NCBI GenBank assembly: GCA_009192285.1
Contig: CM018606.1
Location: 1,168,081 to 1,232,080, forward strand
Direction: 5' to 3'
From: Morchella semilibera
Lineage: Eukaryota; Ascomycota; Pezizomycetes; Pezizales; Morchellaceae
DNA length: 64,000 bases
Part shown: piece after piece, positions 1 through 11,657 of the stretch
How the letters are laid out: each line of letters opens with the position of its first letter
How positions within the stretch are numbered: position 1 is the first letter of the stretch
Program-made: the position numbers and the translations under genes
Notes under the pieces: model-generated
What the model was told of the DNA's origin: nothing
The model's input: only the letters and a program-made list of their open reading frames with translations
Database searches by the model: none

Positions 1-141
1 CTTGTTCTTCTAGGATCACATACAAGACTGTTTTTCGCCAGCTACCAGTGCCCTATCCAGGCAAAGGGATGCGTATTGGGACAGTAAGTAAGCCCACTCA
101 CCAGTAGGAAGATTAGCCAATCGGACTAATAGAAGAACAAG
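1..141. repeat. Possible small inverted-repeat (MITE-like) element
   Basis: The first 12 bases (cttgttcttcta) are the exact reverse complement of bases 130-141 (tagaagaacaag). The 117 bases between them contain no ORF. Terminal repeats around a short non-coding core fit a miniature inverted-repeat element, or simply a long-range hairpin. The left end lies at the window edge, so the repeat may extend further and any target-site duplication cannot be checked. Confidence 0.3.
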
Positions 142-1248
142 GACCCTACATATACCCCTACTACATACATCGTATAATTCCTGCGGCTAGTCAATAAACA
201 ATCTTCAATCTTGAAGGGCGTTGCGTTTCCCTCCTTATACCTCTGAAATACTGGAGAGATGAATTGTAGAAACGGTCTCTATCAGATTTTATAGAGCAGG
301 GACGACCCTCGCTTATCATGCACAAACCGAGGTTTATGCTTGGAAGTTGAAGGTTGAACCCCAGCCGAGGGTTAAGTGCGACACCGGATACCACTCCACG
401 TGGTGTGCCTCTTACCAATGTCTACCATATGAAACGCAGAATACTCGTTTTTATATACCTGGTCCTTCAAAGACAGGTCGCCATTGATCGTACATTGTAC
501 GATACTCAGTATTTTGGTACAAACTGGTCTCTAACGCACTGCAGATGAGATCGGACACGGCTTCATGCAGTTATCAAGTGTTCCTTATATTTGCACGTCA
601 TCCAGAACCAAGGGATTTGGTTGTACTACTACACTCCGCCATATGGAGTATCCTACGACTTTGTATCTGCATCTGTCTGTCAGCTGTCAAAAAGCACCAG
701 CACCAGCTTCAGTCAGTCACTCCACTCAGTCAGTTACTCGGAATTCAAATCTCCAGTGATACTTTCAAGGCATTGTCGACCAATCTGTACGCACAACACC
801 CAACTCCCACATACATAAATCGACGATAGTCCCACTGATCTTGATTTTCGTTCCTGGAGCACGACATCAGCAATGCCCACTTCCAACATCTGATCTTGGC
901 ACTCCCCCTCCCCCGCTCTGCGTGTATGTCTGCCCGTCTGTCCCTGCTGTATCGGTGATGCGCCTTCCTCATCTTCAGCTCAGTTGTGTCAACCCCCAAG
1001 TCCCCAACCACCACGTGTGTAACCGTCGCGTGCAATGATTGGCTTCACAACATCTCACTCGCCTTCGTGATGTGTCAATAGCCGCTCTGTATCTCTAGCA
1101 TTCACTTTTGATTATTTTCCCCACTTGTAGAGCAATTATATCATTATTTACATTCCTCCATACTCGCACTCCCCCCCCACGCCCCCCTCATGCTGTGTAC
1201 GTGTAAGTACGTGTACCAGTTAAACCGGAACCCTCCCCAACCATTATT
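142..1248. other. Intergenic, upstream of annexin gene
   Basis: No gene is recognised. Overlapping short frames lack any family signature. The last 150 bases are rich in C and T, with a C run near 1170, as is common in fungal promoters and leaders, and presumably hold the annexin promoter. Confidence 0.4.
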
Positions 1249-4028
1249 ATGAGCAACGAGGAGTCACCTTTCAGAGGAGCCGGTTTCACTGTCACACAGC
1301 GGAGCCTCACTTTATCCCTGCTATCTTCGGACTTGGCGGTGCGCGACTTCAACTTGTCGTCGATTGTGCTATCACTCCGATATTCTTTCGATAGAGCTAC
1401 CTACTCACTATTTCCTTATCTACATCGCGACGTCCCCCCTCCATACTCCCCATCAGTCTCCTCAACTGATTCCTTTGATTTCGTATATGATATCCCCGAA
1501 ATGCCGAAGCCAGAAAGAGGAACACCGGAATATGCAGCCTACAAGAAGGAGCGCAAGGAGCGCAAGGAGCTGAAGCCTTCGAGCGCAGGCGGATTGACGG
1601 TCGAGCGTCCGGTATCCCGAGCTGGATCTGAATTTTCTTTTGTTAGCAGCAGGGGAGAGTCGGACGACGAGGATACTACAAGTCGTGGCATAGACAAGAA
1701 GGGAGAGGGAAGGGGCATCTCGTCGTTCGTTCAAGGATTAGGGGCTCATATCGGAGGTGGTGCTTCCGCCGGCTATCACACGTCCTATTCCGAAAACTCG
1801 GGACAATCAACCACAGCCCACTACAGCCCTGTCTCGGATTTTTCTTCGGAGAGTGGTGTTGGTGGGAAACCCTATATGGTACCGCAATATAGTAAGTTTT
1901 CCAAAGTTATTTTCGTTTATGCAATGTAGCCTTTGCGCAAGCACAGCCAGCTGCAGTCTTCAGTAACCTGATTGGCGCCGATCAATGGAGCTACCGAAGA
2001 TTGAATCTGGCTCTGTTCGCGCAACAGCTTTATCGTAGCTCTAGATTCATATCTCTTTACGAACTTCTCATAACTGTCTGCACGGAAACAGATTATCCTC
2101 CAGGAGCACCAGGGCAGTCTACAGTGATACCACCACCTCCACCAGGCCAATACCCGCCTCCAGCTGCGCCTCAAACCCAACCAGGCCAGCAATATGGCGC
2201 ACAATTGGCCCCATTTGGGGCAGGATACGGATACCCACCCCCCTCTCAAAGCCCTGGCTACGTTGCGGGCCCTCTACCCTCACATTCTCCAGTCCCATAT
2301 ACTCAGACACCATCAGCTGCTGTTATACAGCCACCTCCTCCACTAGACCCAAGATATGGGCCCGCAGTTCCAGGATTTGGGGCTGGTGTCGGGCAGTATC
2401 CCCCAGGAGAAACTCCGATACAGTATAATAATCCCGATTATTACGGAGACATAACTGCTGCAGCTGCGGCCGCAGCCGCGGCTGCAAGTTCCAATCAGTC
2501 GTCCTACTCTCCAATGCCGCCCACAGGAAAGGTCGATTCGTCAGGAAGTGTTTATCAAATACCACCACCACCACCCTCGCAATACCAGCCCGGGCATAGC
2601 AGCTCTGGGTCAATATCTGCTATCCCACCACCTCCCCATCTCTCTGTAGTAGGTGGAACAAGTAGTTCTGGTGGGGACTCATACACATCCACATCAATGA
2701 GCAGTTTGGCAATTCCATCAATGGCAACCCTTTCAATTAGTGGTAGCCCCTTGGGGCCTGGAGGTCTCCCTCCACCATCACCATCACTTCAGCCTTATTA
2801 TGGAACATACCAATCTATCTCACCACTTCCATCACCAGTTCTCTCCCCCTCTGGTGGCTCCTCATTCTACTCATCCACCTCTACTGTAACCACAACAACT
2901 TCCACCACTGGCGGCTACGGTTCCGATAGCAGCTTCTCAATTGGCCCATCTGCACACCCATCCCATGCCCCCCTTCAGATAACGCCTGTAGTTCCTTCAA
3001 GACCGCCTTCACCACCATATGACCCGTCTGCCGACGCTAAAGCACTTCTCGCCTCCCTAAAACAACTGCGTCCCTCTCAGGCGCCCCTAATCCAGATCCT
3101 ACCTACACTCTCTCCTTCCCAAATTATTTTGCTCCGCCGCGAGTACAAGCGTATTTTCCGGCAGGTCAACATCGCCAAACACATCAAGACCGTCTTTGCC
3201 AACACCTCCTTCGGCAAGCTCGCCTTCGCTGTCGCCCTTGGCCCCTACGAGTCCGAAGCCTGGTTCGCAAACTGCTGGTACCAGAAGCGCGAGACACGCA
3301 ACGAGCTCCTCATCGAGGCGCTCATGGGCAAGACGAACGAAGAGATCCGCAAGATCAAGGACGGCTTCAAGGATACAAAATATGAGAATTCGCTCGTGCA
3401 GGCGGTGCGCAACGAGCTTGTGGCAAATAAGTTCAGGCTGGCGGTGCTGATCCAGTTGGAGGGGGTGCGCATGGAAGAAAGTGCGAAGATCAGCCTTGAT
3501 ACCGTGAGAGATGATGTGAGACGGCTTGGGGAGGTGCTGGAGCGGAAGGATGGGAGGGGCGGCGGAGAGACAATGATGATAGAGATCATTGTGAACCGCA
3601 GCGACGCATGGATTCGGGAGGTGGCCGCGTTGTACCGAGCTACTCATGGGAGAGACCTACCAAAGGCAATAATGAGACACTCCAAGAATCTCGTGGTGCG
3701 TAAAACTAGCTAATCTCCCCTCTCTCAAGCCTGTAGAAGCTAACTAGATGAACAGGGCGAAACACTTCTCCACGTCATCAACGGCGCAATTGACAAACCT
3801 CTACGAGACGCAAAACTACTCGAGCAGGCAATCTCAGCGTTGATAGAGAGTGGTCGAGAAGATCTCCTCATCAGCAGATGCGTCCGTGTCCATTGGGACC
3901 CCTACCACCTCGAGCGGGTCAAGCAGGCCTACAAAAAGAAGTTCAAAGTGGACCTCGGCAAGCGCATGCGCGACGCTGTCGAAGACGGGGGTTTCGAGGA
4001 CTTTCTAGTCAGGATGATTAGGGACTGA
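1249..4028 (+). CDS. Annexin with long Pro/Gly/Tyr-rich N-terminal tail
   Basis: Annexins bind acidic phospholipid membranes in a calcium-dependent way; the fungal long-tail type is linked to membrane traffic. Proposed exons: 1249-1891, 2092-3695, 3756-4028, giving 839 residues. The splice junctions (gtaagt/acag and gtgcgt/acag) keep the frame exactly. Residues 1 to about 520 are low complexity: a charged KERKERKE patch, PPPPPGQYPPP-type blocks, an alanine run near 2455-2485, then Ser/Thr-rich sequence. Residues about 523-839 form the annexin core, beginning at PPYDPSADAKALLASLKQL and reading as four repeat-like blocks, including GKLAFAVALGPYESEAWF and AVRNELVANKFRLAVLIQ. A later start at 1501 (MPKPERGTPEYAAY) is possible, because the first 84 residues look unconstrained. 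The gene converges on PRM1 downstream. The family is secure; the N-terminus is less so. Confidence 0.87.
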
Positions 4029-5002
4029 TCCTATTATCTCAAAAAAAAAAAAAAGGAAAGAAAAAAAGAAAAAAAGGGAGGGGTGTGAGAAGACGGCTTA
4101 TGTTCTGTCTGCCCGGGAACGCTCTACTGTTTCTGTTTTATTCTTGGTTACTACTTTTCTTTTCTTTTTCTTTATTTTCGTTATACATATCTTGGACTTG
4201 TTGGGGTTGGGGTTGGGGTTATTTGTGTCTGTTGGAGGGATCGAACGAACTAACGACTCGGAATGAAAATAAAAACAAAAAAAAACACTTACGAACGTCA
4301 CGCCCACTTCTATCTAGCCACACATAGCTCTTTTGTTTTTTCTTAAAAAAAACATGATGGGAGGAGGAGGAGAGAGCGGGCTTCAGAAATGTAAAATAAA
4401 ACTATCGGCTACATCATCTAGTTTGGCACACATTATTTTTTACTCACAGGCTATCACTCGATATCTACATGTAGTTCGATGCGGGTTAGGGTTGTGCCTA
4501 CATAACTTGCATGAGCCAACGACACTCCAGCCAGCCAGCCAGCCAGCACTTGATCGTTCAACAACACCGCACTGTCCATAGTGAGCAGAGCAGTTCATGC
4601 TATCAACGGGGCGCCTCTAGGACGTTATGGACTGGCTCATACTATACTGATGTACCCTACGTCGGGTCCCTAGATATAGACCGTAATACCTACTTTACAT
4701 GCACTAAATTTGGGAGCTTTATATATTGTATTTCCAGGCTGTACCTGGATGAGATAACTCAACCTCATCCACAACCACCAGCCAACAGTCCAAAGATTGT
4801 AAGATAAAAAATTACAACGAATTTATTTAATTACCCAAACCCGCCCCCAATGCTTTACCCACGCTATGATATAGTTTTATAAAAACAAGAAGAAGAAAAA
4901 ACAGTACAAAAAAAAGGCTCATAATGCCGTACTAGTCCGAGTCCGAGTATAACTACATGTAACAAACCACATAAAAAATAAAAATAAAAATGTCCCACTC
5001 AC
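4029..5002. other. Convergent intergenic region, annexin/PRM1
   Basis: Both flanking genes end here, so the region should hold two 3' untranslated regions and polyadenylation sites. It has A-rich runs at 4041-4076 and 4860-4990, a T-rich stretch at 4130-4185, a short gttggg repeat at 4200-4220 and a CCAG repeat at 4528-4547. No coding sequence is supported. Confidence 0.4.
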
Positions 5003-7304
5003 TCAAGCCTTCTCCCTTGTCACCGACTCCATACTCAAGCTCGGATGCACACTAAGTCTATTATTCCTCCCATATCCCGCAACTCTACTATTCACCGTCC
5101 CAACATTAATGCCTCCATTCGGGTCCGCCTTCTCGTCGCCGGCGTCAGCCCCATACTGTCCCTCCATATCGTTGAACCCCCTGTCCATCTCCTCTTCCCT
5201 ACCTCTACCCCCCGCCGAACTCCCACTCGCCGTCCTCCCAAATGAGGGAAACCTTACCCCCCCGGCTGCCCCCCCCGTTCCAGCCATCGGCCGCTGATCA
5301 CCAATCTCACCGCGCACTTTCTCCGCTCCGAACCAGAGTACGGCAGTACGCACCGCAGCGATCAGGCAGACCAGCAGCCACACGCCAACGATGCACCCAG
5401 AGAGGATGGCCTCCTCTTGAAGCATGCTCGCCCACTTGGCAATGAGCTTCATCAGTACATCCGTGATCTTGTCGGCAGCGACGCTCGACGTGTCCGCCAG
5501 GAAGCTCTGTGCGCCGCTTGCGTCGGCGCCGATGGACTCCGCGGCACCGAGAGAGAACGTGTCGTTTGGCAGCATGGGGAACGTAATGTGCGCGTTTTCG
5601 TGGACCCAGGTAAGCCCGTTCTGGATGCCTTTGACTTTGATACCGACGAGGCAGTTGAGGACGTCCTTAATTGGGTCTGCGAAGGGCGTGTTGCCAAAGA
5701 GTGTATCAACACCTTCGTACATCTTGTCGACGAACACCGTCAGCGTGTCGTTGACGGCGTCGGTCCCGTTCACGACCCAGCCAAAGAGCTCGCGGTTGAG
5801 TTCTGCGTTGGTGGCGTTGATGGCCTCGTTGGTCTTGACCGCCCAGTTAACACTTGCGGCCGTGAGTGCGTCTACGACGACGTCTGCAAACTCGCCGACT
5901 TCGGCGGCGAGCTCGGGGGCGGCTTTCTCCACCTGCTTGAGTACGATGTACTGTGCTGCCACGCCGGCGAGGCCGGCGACGCCGAGGGAGAGGACAAACA
6001 GCGCGGGCGTGGAGGTGACGTATGCGACTGCCCAACGGATGAGGGTTTGTCTTCTGAGGGAGGTGAATGCGGCAGAAGCCTTGAGGCCGACAGTGGACGA
6101 GAAGGGGCGCGAGGATATGACGATGATGTCAATGGGGTCCCAGGAGCGTGTAGGGTCAGCGATCATGTAGGCGCGGGAGCGGGTGGTGCGCCAGTTCCAG
6201 ACCTCGCGGTATGCCATGGGGATAATGGCTAGGAGGGCGAGGATGATGATGGTGATAATGAGGATCTTCTTAACGGTGGCGACAGTATCCGCGAGACCGC
6301 TGAAGAAGTCGTTGATGGAGGAGTTGTCGGAGCAGAAGGTGAGCTTCTCTTTGGCTGGGACGGGGAAAACGCTGCGGTCGAATTCGTAGACGCCGATGGA
6401 TTGATTTACGAGTTTCTGGAATGCCAGTTAGCTTCTAAGCTCTGAATACAGAATATAGATATATAAAAGTTAGAGGTCATACAGTGATCTCCTGGAATGG
6501 CAGCCTAATAGCATCATCCGCCGCACTCTTGACCTCATCAAACGTCGGAATATTATCCCTGATCGAATTCAACGTACTGTCAAACTCATCCGGGATCTTT
6601 ATATTCTTCAGCCCATCAAGCGACGGAATATCCAGCGTCGGGATATTGATCCCGTCGCCCAGGAACGCCGGCAATGAATTTATTGCATCAATGAGAGTAT
6701 TAAATGCACCCTCAAACTTTTGTACATCGCCATTGATGCCATCCACAATCTTTGTCAGCGTGCCGTTAATAAAGTCCGCAATCTTCTCCGTGGCATCCAG
6801 CACGGCCCCGAGTGAGCCCTGCACCGCAAGTGTGATAAGACACACATATGTCGACGTCAGCAGGTTGATTATGAACACCACGATCTCCTGCACGGCCGTG
6901 ATAGACAGCAGCAGCGATTTCTCGAGCGCACGCACGCCAGTCTCGATGCTTTTTGCGGCGAGCTCGTTGACACCCGCAGCCATATAAGAGGGCATGGAGG
7001 CCATTGTGGAGCCCATGGTCTCAACGCTTGTGCATGCGGATAGGGCCTCGGCCTGGGCAGAGACTAGGTCGCTGTCGAGCGAGCGAGTAGCAAGGATGAG
7101 ACGAACGAGTACTAGGAAGAGGAGGAGAGTCCAGCGGTTGAACCAGACTTGGGAGAGGCGGGCTTGGAGACCAAGGTAGGGTGTGAGGTCAGGATTTGTG
7201 GAAGGGAGCCGACGTTTGGAATTTACGGCGGCCTCATAGCTAGGAGCTTCGGTGGGATAGTTATTGGTGACGTTCATGAAGTCGTTATAGTGAGGTCCGG
7301 CCAT
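5003..7304 (-). CDS. PRM1: Plasma membrane fusion protein PRM1
   Basis: PRM1 is a multipass membrane glycoprotein that promotes plasma-membrane fusion during mating and hyphal cell fusion. Two exons, 7304-6483 and 6415-5003, give 744 residues, the usual family size; the 67-base intron (gtatga...ccag) is in phase 0. Hydrophobic segments lie at about residues 57-72, 138-162, 325-342, 411-433 and 612-638, separated by two large loops that carry several N-x-S/T sites (for example NDT, NGT), as expected for the extracellular loops. The tail is hydrophilic and Gly/Ser-rich. The start MAGPHYNDFM is the first methionine of the frame. It sits tail to tail with the annexin gene. No frame damage is seen. 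Confidence 0.92.
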
Positions 7305-10300
7305 ATGGAAATTAAAGAAAAAAAAAATGAAGAGGACGAGAATTAAGAGATCAATAAAAATACACTCAGAGAATGAGTGTAGCAGTAGTAGTAGTAAGGG
7401 AAGGCTTATAGTCTAGGGCCAGCAAGAGGAGATATCGTCGTAATAGAAGAGCTGCTGGGTGTTGTTTATGTTGCACGGGGATGCAATGGTAAATACTATT
7501 GAAAGACTCCAACTTCTATGATTATGGCACCCGTTTGCTTCTTTTATCCGGCTGTAAATTCGTAAGAGGGTGAAAATAAAACAGCCGTTAGAGAACGTAT
7601 CTGGCCAGCAGTCAAGAAAACAAATGAAAAAAAGGGAAAAAAGAGAAAGAAAAAAAAAGAGAAAAGAAAACGGTACCAACTTCTCGCACTGCCTGAACTT
7701 GTTCCCCGTGGGAGAGGTGGACGTAGCTTGACTTATCAAGTAAATTCAGTGCCGGGTTGTTGTTTGTGGGGGACGTTCGAACACTTGAAACCAAAACAAC
7801 CCTGGTCTGTATTTAACCACATCTGAATCAATACTATTAACCTCCATCTAACCAACCAGAGCCGCCCATCCAGCAGAACTTCTATCCCTACTCTGAATAC
7901 CTGACTGCCTGGTTCCGTCCGTCATAGTGCAGGCCCTATCGCTGCTACCAGCCAATCATCACTGGATCCCCACTGCAGTACTTTTCCTGGCCTCTAGCTC
8001 GAAAGCAGAGTAGTGCTCTTCTGCGCGGCTACATCCAAAGGTCGTTGCGGTATGGTGAGTGGCCAGTGCCAGTGTTCTACTATTTCGGATCCTAGTCAGT
8101 TAGTAGAGGTGGTAGTCAAGTTTTCCCTGTTCCTGTTCCTGGTAGAGCATCACTCTCGATCTAACAACGCAGATCCTGTGTCATAGGGTGGCGCTCGACA
8201 GGGTTTATTGTTCACCTTCTTAAGTTCTGGCAAATGAGTGTGCTATAAATATATCTCAAACAGGGCATTCCCTTTCCCGTTCCGTGTCTTTTAATCTCCC
8301 CAATCTCCCCTAATAGACCCAAAAGGCATGTCCCTACCCTGCCCGTCTTAAGACATCCAATTTATTCTTCAGCAGGAGACGGCATCTTGGTTGGTTGGGC
8401 CCGAGGGGATCGAGATATATTTGGCTATTTAAACGATGGTGATACCTGGGTAGAGAGTAGAGTGCTGACGTGACTGGCCTATAGGCGCTCATATCCTTGG
8501 GTTCTCTCAGTACGCGCTGCCCCTAATAAACACAATTTAATCAGCCGTTTCTATAGACAGCTAACTAAGTCTCTAACTATGTACATGTAGTCTTCGGCCG
8601 GTGAGTCGGATAGGCACTCCTAACTTCCTAATACTCGCTCTATTACACCCCGCGTCACGACATTTTGGTATCGCATGCACAGCCTGTAGGCATTCATGTA
8701 TCTCCTTTGGCCTGCAACATTGCAAATATCCACACTAATGGCACTGCAACCTATCATTGTCTAGTCCTCAGCTGGTCCCAGCCCCCCATAGGAATGCAGA
8801 CGATGGGGAAATGAAATACACTACATCTTTAGCGAAACAAATATGGCGCGAGAATCTAAGTCCCCTATGGTTGTCAACCCTCCGCACACCATCATTTCCA
8901 CGCGAAAGCCACAGCATGCCACAGCAGCACAGGCCCCAAAAGCGACGCTAAGATGGTTTGAGGATCTTTTCTTGTAGTCTGATAGGCTAGAATAAAAAAG
9001 TGTGCCTGGAGGTTGACCAGACCACAGGCCATCACTCGCTAGCGATGTGACGACCTAACTTCCCTACATGTAGGAACGTTCTGTGCCCCAAACCTACTCT
9101 GAGGCTGAAAAAAAAAAAAATTCACTGCCACAAGGCTGCACCGCAGCCACCCAATAGCACGCATGGCAAGCGACTCATGAAACAGCAGACAGCAGAGATC
9201 TCTGCAAGTTGAACTAACCCATGTCGCAGATCCTGCGAACGCGTGGCTTGCAGTTCGTTTCTCAAAACACCATGCAGGGTCGTAGAAGGCTTCGACCTTC
9301 GACTTGATGGCTAGACGGATGGCTTATCGACAGCCGGGATAGTGACACTCGATGTTACAGATACACCCCGCCTGCTACTGCTGCTCCTCCTGCATGGAGC
9401 GAGTACGTGTACTCTACCTATATGTATGTACTCTATTCTACTTGGCTGCACTATGCTATATACATGCATACGTTAGATCTCGCAATGCCTCTACGGACTG
9501 GCTGACCGACTAGAGGCGTAGATAAAATCAGCAGATAGGGTGTGCGTTGTGAGTTTCACCATCGCCATATCTTCAAACGCCCGTTGAAGGAAGAACAATG
9601 TGTATCTCTCACGTTGTTCCTGCATACTGCAACCCGGCCGGCAGCAGTGCCGAGTGATAGCTCATGAACACACATACTAGCCTCAGACGATTGAAACGCG
9701 CCGGGCTGTTTGATATTACTGTTTCGACAACGTGCTTACTAACTATCTATCAGGAATCTATTTGTCGCCTCAAAACAGTACCTCGGGTGGCAGCCGCCCG
9801 TTCGCTCGCTCGCTCGCTCGTCGGCGGGACGGTACCTTGTTTTTAATATTTCGTATCGCTGTTTGGCCTAAGCTTGCAGATTTACCGCGATGCGATGGGA
9901 TATGGTACTCATCTACTCATCAGCCGAGGAGTTCTGGGAATGGGCTCCCTGCTGGGCTTATCATACGGCTCCGGCTCATTTTCTGCTGCTAGCTAGGCCA
10001 AGTAGAGGAAAAGAGAGGTGGGTAGATGCCCTTCATTCGCCCTCTGGGGGTGCATTTATAGCAGCCGATTTCAGATGCGCATGTAAGTACCAGTAGTGTT
10101 TCGGGCATAACGCTAGATGAGTAGTGATACTGTTACTAGGGCTCGCATTGGTGGGTGGGTGGTATAAAGGCGGCCACTCAGGACACCTGCGATCGGTGAA
10201 CGGTGATGGCTATGTTCCCAGGTCAGAGTTTTAAATAAGCATTTATAGGCGGTAGTTCTCGACAGATGCTAAAGGCCTAGAAGGGGGTACAAGTACTCTA

Positions 10301-11657
10301 CCCTTCAAAAAATGACAAAAGAAAAGAGTTCCCACTAGAGTAGTACGTACCATATCCATACCAATAATCTAGAAGACGAGGGGAAGAATAAAAAGTAAAA
10401 TATAGCTCACGAAGTAGAAGAAATATATATACATAACCAAACCTCACACTTGGTTCAATCTTAGTATATAGTATACATGCCCCACAGAGTAACTTCTATG
10501 CTACACTCCTCGATATACCATATATCACGCTGGTATATAGTCACAGCAGTCACTCTTAGCCAATCCACCATGCGTAATCAAACTCCCAAGAAATGCCATC
10601 TACACCTATCCCCCCCCAAAGCCGCGAGTGCGGGGTAATTTCAGTAGCATGGTGCCTTCATCTCCATCAACCACCCTTCTGTAGACCCAGAGACAGTACA
10701 TGTAGTTATACCTGTAGTCAACCAGGCCCCCCTCCCTCCCCAATGACTCAGCCAACAAGAAAGAAAGAGGCTAAACATAGATAGGGTTAGGGTTTCCGAA
10801 CATACATATCTCCCAAATGCGATGCGTGAATCACAGGCAGTCACTCGCACTATTATCTACCGATTTTTGGCTCGATCCTTTAGAGACTACATCCATACGC
10901 AAAAAAAACTGGTTGGGTGTGCTGCCAAGGCCATATTTGTACCGAGTGAGGGCCCGTGAACCTGGGCTTTTTTTTTTTTTTTTTTTCATTAATTGTGGTG
11001 AATCTGGACTGGACTGCGGTACCAAGGCGAGTGGGGCCACTTTTTTTCTTCCCTGTCTCGTGTGTATCGCTGTCTTTCTCTCCTATCGATTGCTAAACCT
11101 AGTATTAACTAGGTCTTTAAATGTTTCTCACTAGTAGTCACAATCGGTAGATAGCCTTCAGCCTTTGGGAAATCACTTGTTGGGGGGGGGGGCTCAGTAG
11201 GATTGACTGTACATTTTCGGTGTCCATTGCGTTTCTCTAGTTTCTATCTATCTGGGTTAAAACGAATATAACATGATAGGGCTTGGGGGGAAGTGTCAGA
11301 GTAGCGCATTGGGTGAGTTGCGCAAGCACCATGACCAGAATTAAATGTAAATTACGATACAATAAGAACTCAGATCGCGCAGCAAATACAAATCATACTT
11401 AATGGTAAATCATATGCTTAATTAGAGACTTGTATCTATGCCTTTGTGAGGTTACTACAGGTATATACATGTAGCAGTGACTCATACACATGTATAACGA
11501 AAGTGTTCAAAAGAGACCGCACAAAATTAGATAACAAGTTATTTGATGAAGGGATAAAGGGGGGGGGGGATTTAATAAGATCGATTGCTTCAGTTTATGG
11601 CCCCCATTTGCGTCGCTACAGCCCATTTTCTCGCCAAAAAAATCCCAAATAGAAGCC
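7305..11657. other. Long intergenic region without recognised genes
   Basis: In 4.3 kb only short frames below about 105 codons occur, none with a recognisable domain. The region contains T and A runs (9109-9120, 10971-10987), G runs near 11181 and 11562, a gctcgctcgctcg microsatellite near 9808-9820 and several copies of the palindrome TACATGTA. It includes the PRM1 promoter (7305-7400). A non-coding RNA could be here, but nothing in the sequence shows one. Confidence 0.4.

Noticed and set aside
5109-6232. Plus-strand frames up to 271 codons over PRM1
   Set aside because: Antisense shadows of the PRM1 coding frame; no independent motif.
10785-10800. ttagggtt-like words (also near 4490 and 30528) suggesting telomeric repeats
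   Set aside because: One or two units only; no tandem array, so not telomere sequence.
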